Shown here piece by piece: positions 17,306 to 28,289 of a stretch of DNA of 64,000 bases. How positions within the stretch are numbered: the stretch's first letter is position 1; each line of letters begins with the position of its first letter. Position numbers and translations under genes: made by a program. This DNA is from Kalmanozyma brasiliensis GHG001 (Eukaryota > Basidiomycota > Ustilaginomycetes > Ustilaginales), in NCBI RefSeq assembly GCF_000497045.1, contig NW_015961950.1, forward strand, positions 62,001 to 126,000. The letters run 5' to 3'. Below the pieces are notes generated by a model that ran no database searches, was not told where the DNA came from, and was given only the letters and a program-made list of their open reading frames with translations.

Positions 17306-18826
17306 CTAACCCGAGACATCCGTAGTGATGGACTTCATGATCTGGTACTCGGCCATGCCGTGAATGCTTCCCTCCTTACCGTACCCGCTCTCCTTGACTC
17401 CGCCAAATGGAGCCTCGCAGGCACTGAGCATGCCGGTGTTGATCCCGATCATACCCGTCTCAATGCCTGCGGACATCCTTGCTGCGACCCTGAGGTCATT
17501 CGTGTAGACATAGGCGCCGAGACCCACGTCCGAGTTGTTCGCGATCTCCAGGGCCTCTTCTTCGGTCTCGAATTTGCGAATCGCGGCGACGGGGCCGAAA
17601 GTCTCCTCTGTGGCAATCTGCATATCGTCGCTCAACCCGGTCAGGATGGTTGGCGGGTAGAAGAAACCTCCTTCATCCGGGAAGCTGCTGGGCGGTTGGG
17701 GACCGTAGTACAGCTCCGCCCCCTTTTCCAGAGCATCCGCGACATGCGCACGACACTTCTCCACCGCCCTATCGGTGATCAGCGGGCCGAGCATGGTCGA
17801 CGAATCCTCGCCATCACCCTGCTTGTACGTCTTGATCTTCTCCTTCAACGCCTCCAAAAATTTATCATGGATGCCGGATTGGACGAGGATGCGGTTGGCG
17901 GCGACGCACGTTTGACCCGAGGTGCGTAGCTTGGCGAGCAGCACGCCGGTGATGGCCTTGTCGATGGTAGCGTCGTTCATGACGATGACGGGTGAGTTGC
18001 CGCCCAGTTCCATGGAGAGCTTCTTGAGCGTGCTAGCGGATTGTTGGGCGATGAGCTTGCCGACGCGGGTGGAGCCGGTGAGCGAGACCTTGCGCACGTG
18101 CTTGTGCTCGCAGATCGCCTTGCCGACTTCGGCGACGTTGTCGAGGGTGGTGACGACGTTGACGCAGCCATCTGGGTAGCCGGCACGCTTGACGAGCTCG
18201 GCAAAGGCGAGGGTGGACAGCGGCGTCTCGCCTGCGGGCTTGACGATGCAAGTACAGCCAGCCGCAAGCGCCGGACCAATCTTTCGGGTTGCCATCGCCA
18301 ACGGCAGGTTCCACGGCAGCAAACACGCCACCACCCCAATCGGCTGTCGGATCGTCTGAATCCGCATACTTGGGTTGGCGGCGGCGATCGTCTCCCCCTG
18401 GCACCCTACCTCGGCCATGTTCGCAAACCAGCTCAGGAACGACGCGGCGTACTTGACCTCCGCCTCCGCCTCGGCACGCGTCTTTCCGTTTTCACGCACG
18501 ATGAGCGTGGCGAGGTCGTCGATGTTGGCGAGAGTAAGGTCGTTGAGCTTGCGCAGCAGGTCGGAGCGCTGGCGTGCGGTCGTCTGCGAGAACTCTTTAA
18601 AGGTAGAGAGGCACGATGAGACCGCATCGTTCACGTCTTGGGTGTTGCACTCGGGAATTGTGGCCACAATGACTTTGCGGTCGCCCGGGTAGACAACATC
18701 GAAGGTCTTACCCGAGTGCGAATCGAGTCGTTGCGAGCCGATGACGATCTTGGTGCTGAACAGCGAAGGGTCTTTGAGGCGCGAGGCTTCCGAGGAAGTG
18801 TTGCCATTGGTGCCGTTGCTTGACAT
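17306..18826 (-). CDS. Succinate-semialdehyde dehydrogenase-like aldehyde dehydrogenase
   Basis: A 506-residue NAD(P)-dependent aldehyde dehydrogenase, closest by eye to the GabD/Uga2 group that oxidises succinate semialdehyde to succinate in the GABA shunt. Seen: ENGKTRAEAEAEVKYAASFL, typical of SSADH; the cofactor-binding PWNLP at 171-175 and CIVKPAGETP; SLTGSTRVG (Rossmann turn); the general-base Glu273 in MELGGNSP; the catalytic Cys307 in SGQTCVAANR; and the C-terminal EAPFGGVKESGYGKEG. The N-terminus has no clear mitochondrial signal, so cytosolic location, as for yeast Uga2, is likely. Single exon and standard family length. It is divergent from NDUFA12. Family assignment is firm; substrate is inferred and a related semialdehyde is possible. 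Confidence 0.88.
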   Translation of the reverse strand: MSSNGTNGNTSSEASRLKDPSLFSTKIVIGSQRLDSHSGKTFDVVYPGDRKVIVATIPECNTQDVNDAVSSCLSTFKEFSQTTARQRSDLLRKLNDLTLANIDDLATLIVRENGKTRAEAEAEVKYAASFLSWFANMAEVGCQGETIAAANPSMRIQTIRQPIGVVACLLPWNLPLAMATRKIGPALAAGCTCIVKPAGETPLSTLAFAELVKRAGYPDGCVNVVTTLDNVAEVGKAICEHKHVRKVSLTGSTRVGKLIAQQSASTLKKLSMELGGNSPVIVMNDATIDKAITGVLLAKLRTSGQTCVAANRILVQSGIHDKFLEALKEKIKTYKQGDGEDSSTMLGPLITDRAVEKCRAHVADALEKGAELYYGPQPPSSFPDEGGFFYPPTILTGLSDDMQIATEETFGPVAAIRKFETEEEALEIANNSDVGLGAYVYTNDLRVAARMSAGIETGMIGINTGMLSACEAPFGGVKESGYGKEGSIHGMAEYQIMKSITTDVSG

Positions 18827-19284
18827 GGTTGATGGATGGATGGGGTGGAGTGTTTAGAAGGGAGGTGCGTTCAATGAAATGAGAAAGGGTGGTGGTTGAG
18901 AAGGAAACGCGCCGGTACGAGGTCGACTCTGGATGGGCGATGCTGCCTAGCGGGTCCGCTACCGCATCTAAGAGCAAATCATGCCCTTCCAAAGGTGGCA
19001 TGACCCATTCTTGGGGTCCTCGGCATCTCAATCGAAGCCAGCTTCATGGTGCGGGGTAAAGAATGACGCAGCGGCCGTGCGCCTTTCCTGCTTTGACAGG
19101 TGCGCAATTACGAGCTGCGTCAAATCTGTCCGATCCGCACTTCCTCGACTGGATCGGCGCGATTCGAAATTCGCTTCCGACTCGGGCGCCCAACCGCCAT
19201 CGCATTTCGCGCCATTTCCACACAACACCTTCTGTTGGCCCCCCTCGTCATCATCGCCCCTTATCGCATCGAGCAAGGTTCAAG
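18827..19284. promoter_or_regulatory. Divergent promoter between SSADH-like and NDUFA12 genes
   Basis: A 458-bp gap between the two start codons. No specific operator recognised. Both products belong to energy metabolism, so shared control is possible but unproven. Confidence 0.45.
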
Positions 19285-19938
19285 ATGTCGCTCGCACGCA
19301 CGATCAATGCTATCCGCAAGGACGGCCTGCGCAAGTTCTGGCGCGACCTCAACTACATTGGTGATGCCAAGACCGGTCGTCTCGTCGGCATCGACAGGTA
19401 GGTTCCCGTTTCCTCTCTTTGCTAAGCTCGTGGATCGAATCGCTGACTTTTTGGGGGTTCAAATGTAGGAACGGCAACAAGTTCTACGAGAACCACAACG
19501 AGTTCAACCTGAGGCATCGATGGGTGGACTACGTGGCGGACAACGAGTTTAACGCTTCCCAAGTCGATCCGTTGTGGCACTCGTGGTTGCACCACATCCG
19601 CAAGGATCCGCCTCACGAGGACGCAGGCATTCAGAAGATGACCCAGTCCTGGATGACCGTAAGTGCTGCGCACCAGGGCGGAGAACGATGATGAGAACGA
19701 GTTACTGATCAGAGAGGCTTGGGGTTCAACAAAACAGGCACCACGAGAAAACATCACAGGCTCGCGCGGCTCCTTCAAGACCTACAACACCGTCAAGCCC
19801 AAGATCGTAAGTTCCCGTTATCCACCAGTACACGATACACTTCGACGCTTGCGCTGACCCGGATACACCCTGCGCTTGCTCTCGTTCCCTCTCTCTCTGC
19901 AGAACGCATGGGAGCCAAAGGTCGCCCAGCGAGGTTGA
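19285..19938 (+). CDS. NADH:ubiquinone oxidoreductase subunit NDUFA12 (B17.2) (4 exons)
   Basis: Exons 19285..19397, 19469..19658, 19738..19806 and 19903..19938 encode 135 residues of the accessory complex I subunit NDUFA12/B17.2 of the mitochondrial inner membrane. Signature pieces: KFWRDLNYIGDAKTGRLVGIDR joined across intron 1 to NGNKFYENHNEF; RHRWVDY; the very conserved DPLWHSWLHHIRKDPP (B17.2: P-x-W-H-x-W-L-H); and the C-terminal ending NAWEPK after YNTVKPKI. All introns have GT..AG ends (donors GTAGGT, GTAAGT, GTAAGT), and every join keeps the frame and rebuilds family sequence. The protein lacks a cleavable presequence, as in other NDUFA12 proteins. It converges on DSN1 with 236 bp between stops. 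Its presence implies a conventional multisubunit complex I in this fungus. Confidence 0.93.
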
Positions 19939-20174
19939 TCGCCAACTCGGCTCCATGTTGACCTCTCTTGACCGCTCAGGCATGCAATGCTATCGCTCGC
20001 ACTTCTTCATCAGCATTGTGCTGTCTGGCGCGATGCTTCGCGCAGGCGCGGTCGACCACTCGCCCTCATTTGAAAGAGCAGCGCATGATCACGACGCAGC
20101 ACACGAACACTCGCGGAACGAATCCAGGAGCAAAAAGCAAAGATGGTATTCTGATGGTACAAAGGGAAAGCAGA

Positions 20175-22154
20175 CTACACACGCGCAAGCGCGCGAAGGA
20201 TGTCGAGCGGGTCGCTCTCGTCCGGCTCGACCTGTGCCATGCTCGCGCTGACATCGGCCATGCTCTGATCGGCGGCATTGATAGGTCGGCCGTCCGCTCC
20301 AGGCTGGGGAATGGCACGCGATTCGCGGACACCACTGAGCAGCACCTCGAGACGCTCGTTGCCGCCTCGACCGTTCTTGGACCCGGCAGCGGTCTTGCGA
20401 CGACCTCCCTTGGCGCTGGAGGAAGAGGTGGCGATGGCGCTGCTGGACGAGGTGCGATCGCGCAGTGCTTGGGCGGCGTGTGCGGAGACGGTGCGGACGT
20501 ATCGACTGGCGAGCGACTCGAGTTGAGCGAATTGATGCGACTGTGAGCGCAGCAGATCGACGTTGAACTCGACATCGTTCCATCGCGGATCATGCTCCGT
20601 GCCCTTGAGATCGGCCTCGTCATCCGAGCGTGCATTGGCTGCTTTAGACGTGCGGCCCTTGGAGCGAGATTTGGGCTTGACGGCTTCCGTGGTGCCGTCT
20701 CCTTTCAAGCGTTGCAGCCATTCGACTGCGGCCTCGGCGTCACGCAGTTGTTGCAGCCCAGCCTCGTCCAAGTCTTGACGATCCCATGCGATCACATCAG
20801 CTGACTCTGCTGTGCCGTCCTCCTGCAAGATCGCTTCTAGTCTAGCCGTCTCGGCCTCGTAATCTTCTAGTCTTGTGAGCTCCTTGCTCCAGGCTTGCGA
20901 CTCGCTGCGCATAGCATCGACGACAGCCGACAGTTGAGCAGCGGCTTTGCGGTTGGACTCGTTTCGAGGATGCGGCTGCCTATGCTTGTTGTCCGACTCG
21001 TCGTTTTGACCCATCCAGCTGATGCCAAAGGCGCCTTCGTTGAGATCGGTGAGAAGCTGCTCGAGCACGGCAGACAATTCCGAATCCCTCTTTCGGATGA
21101 GCTCCAATTCGACCTCGCTGAACACGGGAAGCTCGTAGGGCTCCTTGCCTTTGCCCTTCGACTTCTTGGCGGCGTCACGAGGACGGACAGGCAGTTCGCT
21201 TTTGCCAATGGCAATGTCGAGCGATCGTTTGAGTATCCAGCCAACAAGATGCTTCATGCGTACGACGGGCGGTAGCTGATCACTGCAGTGCCGGAAGAGC
21301 TCGTAGTCTGGTACGTCGACGTGTGGATGGGCGATGGTTCCATCGCGGAGTGACGAGACACGCCGTTGACCTTTGAGGGTGAGACTGGTGCGGCGGGACT
21401 GTTGCTCGGCTTCGCGACCCGTCGGACGCCGCGGCTTGTTCTCGAGACCAGCACGGAAAGCCTGATTTCGGCGGATGATGGGTGTCTCACCTCCGGCTTC
21501 ATCCGGCAGTGGCTCGAAGACGGTTCGGTTGGATGAGGCTGTCGAAGCGGCATTGGGTTGCGCTCTTGAGCGAGCGGCTGCTGATGAGGATGAAGACGAA
21601 GCTACAGTTGCGTTCTTGCGAGCAGGTTCACGGCTGAAGACGAAGTCGTCATCCGATTCGTCTCCTAAGGCTGTAGAGCGGAAGAGATGCGAATACGTGT
21701 CAGAATCCGCAGCAGTCGAGGGATGGCGGCGTGATGTAGGGGAAGACTTACTTTGACGAAGCTTTCGTTTTGTCTTTGATGGTTCTTCACGCCGACTTGT
21801 TGCCGACTTGAGTTTGCGAGCCGCTGCCTCCGCGTCTTCTCTCGCTCTCGCAGATGTCGTTGCTTTGACCGGCTGGAATGCGCTCATGCTGATATCTAGC
21901 CTGCGAGTATCATCGCCGGCAAGCGTATCGTCCAGGAGATCCTCGAGACGACGTTCCTTTCTGTCTGTTGTTTTCTTGGAGGCATTGCGCGCAGCTACGG
22001 TTGGAATAACGCCCGAAGACGCAGCAGAGGAGCGAGTGGAAGAGGATGCAGAAGAGGAAGAGACCGCTTTTCGCTTTGTTGAGCTGGACGCGGCACGAAC
22101 ATCGCTATCATCCGATATACTGAGCCGCGTCGATCGACGAGATGTGGTGGGCAT
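20175..22154 (-). CDS. DSN1: Kinetochore protein Dsn1/Mis13 (Mis12 complex)
   Basis: A 659-residue member of the Mis12-Mtw1 (MIS13) family. Dsn1 is a Mis12-complex subunit that links inner kinetochore CENP-C/CENP-T to the Ndc80 complex. The first 250 residues are Ser/Arg-rich and disordered. The family core starts at 253: RRTSLTLKGQRRVSSLRDG, then HPHVDVPDYELFRHCSDQLPPVVRMKHLVGWILKR, matching the MIS13 pattern. The two RRxS-type sites (T256/S257 and S267/S268), about ten residues apart, fit Aurora B consensus and sit where yeast and human Dsn1 are phosphorylated to relieve autoinhibition (known for the family; equivalence inferred). Helical segments follow to about residue 620. Single exon, ATG at 22154, longer than yeast Dsn1 (576). 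Confidence 0.9.
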   Translation of the reverse strand: MPTTSRRSTRLSISDDSDVRAASSSTKRKAVSSSSASSSTRSSAASSGVIPTVAARNASKKTTDRKERRLEDLLDDTLAGDDTRRLDISMSAFQPVKATTSARAREDAEAAARKLKSATSRREEPSKTKRKLRQSKSSPTSRRHPSTAADSDTYSHLFRSTALGDESDDDFVFSREPARKNATVASSSSSSAAARSRAQPNAASTASSNRTVFEPLPDEAGGETPIIRRNQAFRAGLENKPRRPTGREAEQQSRRTSLTLKGQRRVSSLRDGTIAHPHVDVPDYELFRHCSDQLPPVVRMKHLVGWILKRSLDIAIGKSELPVRPRDAAKKSKGKGKEPYELPVFSEVELELIRKRDSELSAVLEQLLTDLNEGAFGISWMGQNDESDNKHRQPHPRNESNRKAAAQLSAVVDAMRSESQAWSKELTRLEDYEAETARLEAILQEDGTAESADVIAWDRQDLDEAGLQQLRDAEAAVEWLQRLKGDGTTEAVKPKSRSKGRTSKAANARSDDEADLKGTEHDPRWNDVEFNVDLLRSQSHQFAQLESLASRYVRTVSAHAAQALRDRTSSSSAIATSSSSAKGGRRKTAAGSKNGRGGNERLEVLLSGVRESRAIPQPGADGRPINAADQSMADVSASMAQVEPDESDPLDILRALARV

Positions 22155-23807
22155 GCTGCTTCAATCAGATGTGCACGGTGGATGGTGGTGACGATGTGGA
22201 CGTGGCGCGCAGCATCTGTGTATGTGATAAGAGTATGGGGATCGGTCTTGGCTGCTAGCACCGTTTCTTCTATGATGTGTCAAGCAGACAGATTGTGCGC
22301 CTGATCAAGGATGCCGTGATCGATGTTGCTACGCCTGTGTTTGTCGGATGCGCCGTGGTAGCCGAGGCAGACAGAGTGACGAGAATGTAGAAGTAGGCCC
22401 GAGCGAGGGATGCAACCAGGGCTTGATAACGAGGAGGATGATGATGCTGCTTAGTCCGCGTTCGGATGACAGCCGACGACACGGATGGCAGACGAGGCGT
22501 AGGTGTGAATGTGATCGTATCGAATGTGATACCTCTGAGAAGGAGTGATGCCGATTCCGTCGCGTGAGGCAACAGAGCCTCGGTCACCTGGCGTGCATCT
22601 CGAAAAAGCGTGTTTTGGACAGAGGTGCAGCACCCTGTGTCTTTGGACGCGTCTGCCGAGCGTCAAAATATTCCAAATTGTTAAGCTAGCTCTTCATTTC
22701 TTGTTTTTGCACGCCAAAATCGAGGCTGAGCAGCCATGAAGCCTGCTTGCGACGGCCTCGCTGCTGACAAGCTTCGGCAACAAGGTTATGCAGATGGCCT
22801 GATCTCATTTGACTTGCAGGGCAAGACTTGCTTTCGTCGGCGATAGACTGATAGTCTCCAGACGAGTCGATGTGCCCGAACGGCAGGCAGAGATCACGCT
22901 GCCCGCGCAGATCCCAGCTCCTCGTCAAGAAGACTTAGCGGATGTGGGGCGGCGGATTGCGTTGACAAGGAGATGGCCGCATGAAGGGTCACCGTCAGGG
23001 TTCGCGATGCTTCCATCGTCACCGCCAAGAGGCTGCTCCTTCTGCACGGTCAACTCGAACTTCCCCCGAGCCAAGCAAGTCTGTCTGTCAAGCATGAAAT
23101 CCTTCTGTGTCAAAAGAGAGACAACCTGATGATCAGAGCCAATTTCAAATCTCGCCAAAATTGGCAACCCCAGGGCGCTGTCTCCCTCCGTGCCTCTCCT
23201 CTGCTCCATCCCCGCGCCAACCCCTGACGGTCTCTCAGCATCAGTAGCATCGTTGACGCCTCCTTCTCCATTTTTGAAAATGCAACTTCCAGCCTAAGAG
23301 TAGCCGGGTCCATGTTGCATGCAGCTACGCGAGCTGGAGCCAAAAATACCCCAATGCAACAGCACAGCGCTTTCCTGCCCTTTTGTCTCTTCTGGCAACC
23401 AGAGGCCGCGGAGCCGGGTCCTCTCTTTTGAAGTGTCGCACCTGCCACGCCTCGGCCACTCGCCAACGTTGTCCAACTCAACCTTACATCCTCACCACTC
23501 TAACTCACCTTCAGCATTCTGCTCGTGCTTCCCCGACTGCATTCTTCAGTACCACCTGCTGCATCTATATCCCTTTGCCGACGTTTGTCCTCACCAACAG
23601 CAACTTTCACCGAACTGGCACCGCTAGAGCATCGAGAACCGTTTCGATTTCGCATCAATGTGCTAGCCTTTCCTTGAAAACCTGCAGACACTCTCAAAAG
23701 CGGCGCTCACAAGCTCGCCCGTCTGTAATCGGTGACTTCCGATACTCCTATGATCTTTAGCCGCCCACGGACCGCATCCTCGCATCAATCCTAGCTTATC
23801 AGCGACG
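22155..23807. promoter_or_regulatory. 1.65-kb divergent promoter region, no gene seen
   Basis: Separates DSN1 (-) from the 562-residue unknown gene (+). The 350 bases before 23808 are C/T-rich with little G, typical of a long 5' leader. Short frames on both strands lack family features. An ACGCGT hexamer at 22647-22652 could be an MCB element but may be chance. Confidence 0.45.
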
Positions 23808-25600
23808 ATGACTCAGGTCGACATGAGCGCTACTCCTCTTGGCCAAGTCAATGGCCTTCACGCCGCGCGCGATCCAGATCTCTCCGGGTTCTCCGAGGTC
23901 TCATTTGCCTCTACCATGACCGAAGATCCAGAGGCTGAGCTTCTCGCGCCAAGGTCATCCGCAAAAGCATCCTCTTCGACGTATGCAGAGCCAGACTACA
24001 GCTTCGACACGGCATCCAGCTCCATCAGGCCCATCACCACCTCGAACCTCTCGCACAAAGCCAAGCAGCCCAGCAATGGTCTCACTGTCGATGCCGATCA
24101 CCAGAAGCTCAGTCCCATCGACGAGACCAGCGCAGCAGGCTCGTCTTCACACAAGTACGCTGACGCCTACAACTCATCCGCCAACGGGTACCTTCAGCAC
24201 AGCACACCACATCTCTATCAGGAGCGTGGCCAGCTTGACTCACCCGATCTCGACTCGGCATACTCGCCCTCCACCTATCCACCCACCAGCGAAGAGGACT
24301 CAGAGGCCAAGCGCGTGCAAAACAACCTGGAACGCTGGGCAAATGAAGAGCGTCAGAGGCGCAAAGCACAACGCACCTCTAAGATTGCTGCCAATCGCGT
24401 CTCTACCGGGCCAGGTGGCGGCGGCGGCTTAGCTCATCGATTCTCGATGCTTCGCCCCGCTGGCTCGTCTACCAAGACCAATAATTTGGGCTCTGGTCCC
24501 TCCTCCGAACGACTCGCCGATGAAGCAGCTTCGAGCCCGAAAGCACCTTACAATTCGAACCGCGACTCGACTACACGGAGAGAAGGAGTGGCCTCTTTGA
24601 CAGTAGGTGCCACACGAGGTCGCTCAGCAAGCTCGTCCTCCCTCGACAGTGCGCAGTCGTTGGGCTCTTTGACATCAGATGAGCATCGTCCGAACCGAAA
24701 GCTACCGCCCATTGGCTCGCGAGTCTCCTCCACCACGCACACCAAGGAGTCGAGCCGCGAAAGCGAAGGATCCACACAGGGCTTGGGTTTGCGCGCCAAT
24801 GGTAGTGCTCACGACCCTTTCCGCGATCCGTCGGACGCTATTGCGACGACGGACTCGTACCCCAAGCGATCTTCACTCAAGCCGACTCCGACAGCATCAC
24901 GCCCGATTGTCACTGTGGGGCGCGCATCCAGCATTCAGCGCCAAGCCTTGGAAGCGAGCTACAAGAACAGCAAAGGCAAGGGCAAAGAACGTTCCATGCC
25001 TACCATCGTGGCGACCGACACCGAAGCCGAGGATACAGAAGACATTTCATACGGATCCGATGCAGCAGGCAGCAATCCATTCGCGTCAACTCAGGATAGT
25101 CGCAGCGGAACGACTACAACCACCATCCACCAGGGAGGTCTCGATGAAGAGGTGACCATGGAGTTTGATGGCAGACGTGAGGTACGACCCGACGCGAATG
25201 GCGACTTGGGCGAGAGTGGTATGGACACGTGGAACCGACCGGCACAATCACGAGCGCGATCGTCGACTAGCAGCTCCAAGTTCAGAGAGCTCGGCATCTC
25301 GCAGGAGGATGATTGGATCGAGACGGTCGGACGCAGCATGAAGAACAGCGCTCGAAAGATGCGGGTGGCTCGACAAGCTGAATCTGACGATGAAGCGGAT
25401 GAGCGCCGCAAGCCCTGGTGGACGGAGCTGCTGTGTGGTTGCAGCCGCGACAAGGACGACGATGAACAGGTACGTAGTCCCTCTCTTGCAATCACTCGCC
25501 TGCCGACACAAACGCTGATCGCCGTATCTCCGTTCTTCTCACGCCCCCCTCACCCATTCGCTTTTGCCTACAGGCCGGACGAACAAATCCAATGGAATAG
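23808..25600 (+). CDS. Unknown conserved-tail fungal protein, Ser-rich (2 exons)
   Basis: Exons 23808..25469 and 25574..25600 encode 562 residues. I do not recognise a domain. The body is Ser/Thr/Arg-rich and mostly disordered, with one charged helical stretch near 170-195 (VQNNLERWANEERQRRKAQR). The C-terminal 60 residues look constrained: an acidic ISQEDDWIETVGRSMKNSARKMR helix, then PWWTELLCGCSRDKDDDEQ, completed by exon 2 as AGRTNPME. From memory this type of ending (Trp-rich, CxC, then GRTNP-x-E) recurs in uncharacterised fungal proteins, but I could not check this. The intron has donor GTACGT and acceptor TACAG, and the frame joins exactly between codons. Without splicing the frame runs on into meaningless sequence to 25724. 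The CGC could be lipidated (speculation). Confidence 0.75.
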
Positions 25601-26203
25601 CAAAATCGTCCATGTCTTCTGCTGCACAGAAATACAAGTCAAGGTTCAGCCCACAGTTTCGCACGCACAAGTCTGGACTCGCCTTCGAACCGTCCCACCT
25701 GCGCAGTCCCTTTCATCACGATAAGCACGTTGCAACGAACCGCCATGAAGTCGACCGAATCAACACCGTGACAGCACCGAAAAAGTCCTTGGCCGTGCGC
25801 GTAGCCATGAGTGACTGCGCCAAAGCGTCTTTCCATCGTGGAAAGGGAATCTTTTGGCTTCACGCGCACTCTGTCGCGTGGTCCAAGAAAATGGGGCACC
25901 AGAAGGCAGAACAGCCTCCACAGCGCAATTGTGCACGGTGCAGTTCATTTCCACGGCTATGACTGAGCCAATCATTCTCCTTCGGCTCCTTCGAGAAGTC
26001 ACGCTGCAAGAGGTGGATCGACTCTCGTTCTGTCACATGTGGCGCTTCGAAAGGGGGGAAACGGCGCAAGAGGGCAAGAACGCGGCTGGAGAGCCGTCGC
26101 GCTCGAGTCCACGACCCGATATAAACCACCTCGATCTTTCTCCGACTCTTTCTTGATCCACCAGCAGCGACAAGTAGCTCGGCTCACGATAACAAGCCCC
26201 GCC
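25601..26203. other. Intergenic, no gene seen
   Basis: The 3' flank of the 562-residue gene and the promoter of the next gene. A TATAAA lies 79 bp before the downstream ATG. Open frames here are shadows or read-through. Confidence 0.45.
26120..26125 (+). promoter_or_regulatory. TATAAA box candidate
   Basis: TATAAA ends 78 bp before the ATG at 26204, an acceptable position for a basidiomycete TATA box. A single hexamer match, so weak evidence. Confidence 0.3.
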
Positions 26204-27966
26204 ATGGCTCGCTCGACTCAGGTCTCGCAGAAGAGCGCGGCGCGGCACTCGCCCTACTCGCAGCCCTTGCAACGCCCGCCGCGCTCGACAGCTTCTCCAC
26301 CGCCGGCGTCCTCAGCCCGACCAACGCGCTCGTCTGTCGTCCTCTCTCAACCTCTCCCACTCGCGTACTCTGACAGTGAGGCTGAAGAACCAGCTTCAGA
26401 GGATGACTCTGCGGCATCTGAGGCGGACGTTGTCACTCAGCTGGACAGTCTGTCCCGACTGCAAGGCTACTCGTCCGGCAGCGACGAGGCGGACGGCGGA
26501 GATGGGACTTCGAGCATCAATGACGCAGACGGCGCGGGTGCTCTTAGCGACGTGGATGCGGGAAGCGATATTGCAGTGACGAGCGACACAAGCGCTCACC
26601 CCATGAGCGAGGACGAGGCTGATCTTCTTGCCAGCCTTGCTCGAGCCGCTGAGGCTGCTTCACAGGCGGATGCCGACCCGGACTCGGTGAGGCCATCAAA
26701 GAAGGGGAAGCAAAAGGCTGTCGAAGGCGAAGATGAGGTGAAAGACTTTTTCGCCACGCTGCTTGACGGCGTTCGCCGTTCAGATCTACGAAAGGAATTT
26801 AAAGACTTTATTCGCTACGACCAACGCAACACCATCAACACGCCAAGAAGACAGCTGAAGAACTTCACGCAGGACAAGAGCAAATCTTTCACCAAGCTGG
26901 TAAGTCTCCGCATCGCTATTCACGTTGCATGCTCGGCTACGGCTGCTAACCTTCTCTTCGATCGCAACTGGTGTTTTGTAGTTTGAACTCTACCCCTTGA
27001 CGGCCCGAGCGGCCCCGCACAACGACGACGTGCTCAACGTGAGTTTCCTGTCCCGTCTGCACAGCCTTCGTCATTCAAGCTGACATCTGACGAGACGTCT
27101 TGTGCTACGTGCGCCAACAGGCCTTTGAAAGCTTCCTTGCCGAGCTCATGGACTGCTTCGACCATCCGCACGAGATCCGGGGTTGGAACCCGTTCTCTGC
27201 TCTCGCGGACTTCGTCAACGCTGGCGCCTTATTCCGAACTCCTGAGGTCCTCAAGAGCTGCGCTCGCCTCACATTGGGAGCCGACTGGGGCTTGTTGAGC
27301 GAGGAAGACAGGCAACGCATCGGCGGCAACATCATGGCGAGCGTCTATCGTCTCCACCTTGAGCGCATGGTCGCTATCAACTCCCTGCTTACGCGATGGT
27401 CCGACAAATTCCGACGCGACTCGACATGTCAGACATGCAACACAGACAGCTGGGAAATTTTCTTGCTCACCGTGCCGCTCAGCATGATGAAGCAAGGCAC
27501 GAGGTATATCGATGTCGAGACCGCCTCGGACACTTCTTCGGAGGGCTCGGACGGGCGCGGTGAACACGGTATGGACGTCGACAGCACTCGCAGCGATGAT
27601 GACGGCGAGCTAGACGACCACCAGCGTCAGGATTCCGACTCGGAGGGCGACGCGGATTCACAGCTCGAACAGCCTCTCGAGCACCAGCACGCGATCATTG
27701 ACGACACCCAAGAGCCTGTGCGCAGCCTGCACCGCAACTACGGCCCCAACGCATACGTCCTACGCATCGTCGACATTGGTCAGCTGGGTTGCGGTGAGTT
27801 CAAGCGAGCCGCGATGAAGGTGTGTCCCCGATGCGGATATCGCTTTGACGGCAAGCTGCCCGAACGGAGCACGCTCTTCTACCGCGATCTCGAGCGCGCG
27901 TTTTCAGTCGCTAGGGAACAGATCGCCAAGCTGTCGGAGGACATCCATCTCCCGGCTCAAGTGTAG
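26204..27966 (+). CDS. Unknown protein with acidic regions and two CxxC pairs (3 exons)
   Basis: Exons 26204..26899, 26982..27038 and 27121..27966 encode 532 residues; both introns are GT-AG (donors GTAAGT, GTGAGT; a GCTAAC branch site in intron 1). No family is recognised. Residues 1-175 are Ser/Pro-rich, then very acidic. From about 180 to 380 the sequence looks folded and helical (DFFATLLDGVRRSDLRKEF, AFESFLAELMDCF, RGWNPFSALADFV). A CQTC pair at 354-357 and a CPRCGYRF pair at 486-489 could together form a zinc ribbon, split by a disordered acidic insert (about 385-450). The C-terminus is a helix (YRDLERAFSVAREQIAKL). The acidic stretches and possible zinc ribbon hint at a nuclear factor, but that is inference. 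It converges on the riboflavin kinase gene. Confidence 0.75.
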
Positions 27967-28289
27967 CGACCTGAATGATACCGAGCAAGGTCTTTCGAAA
28001 TGTCACCGTCTTGGTTCGTCTGTTGCAAGCGAGATCGAGTCTGTCTGTTGAGAGCGAGGTCGGAAAAGTCTGTCGCAAGCAAGATGAAGTGAACCTATTT
28101 TGATCAAAGTGAGCGAGTCAAGAACCTCAAGCAGAGATAACAGCGCAACTCGGGATCAACAGCCGCGCACACCAAGACCCAGACTGATACAGTAGAACCT
28201 ATTGAATGACAAGACGTGCAGTAATAGCACGACAACCCAAGTGGAAGCAGTACAAAGAACGAGAGGATACGAGGGAGGAGTGATGCTGG
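27967..28289. other. Short convergent intergenic region
   Basis: 323 bp between two stop codons facing each other; holds both 3' UTRs. Nothing else seen. Confidence 0.5.
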
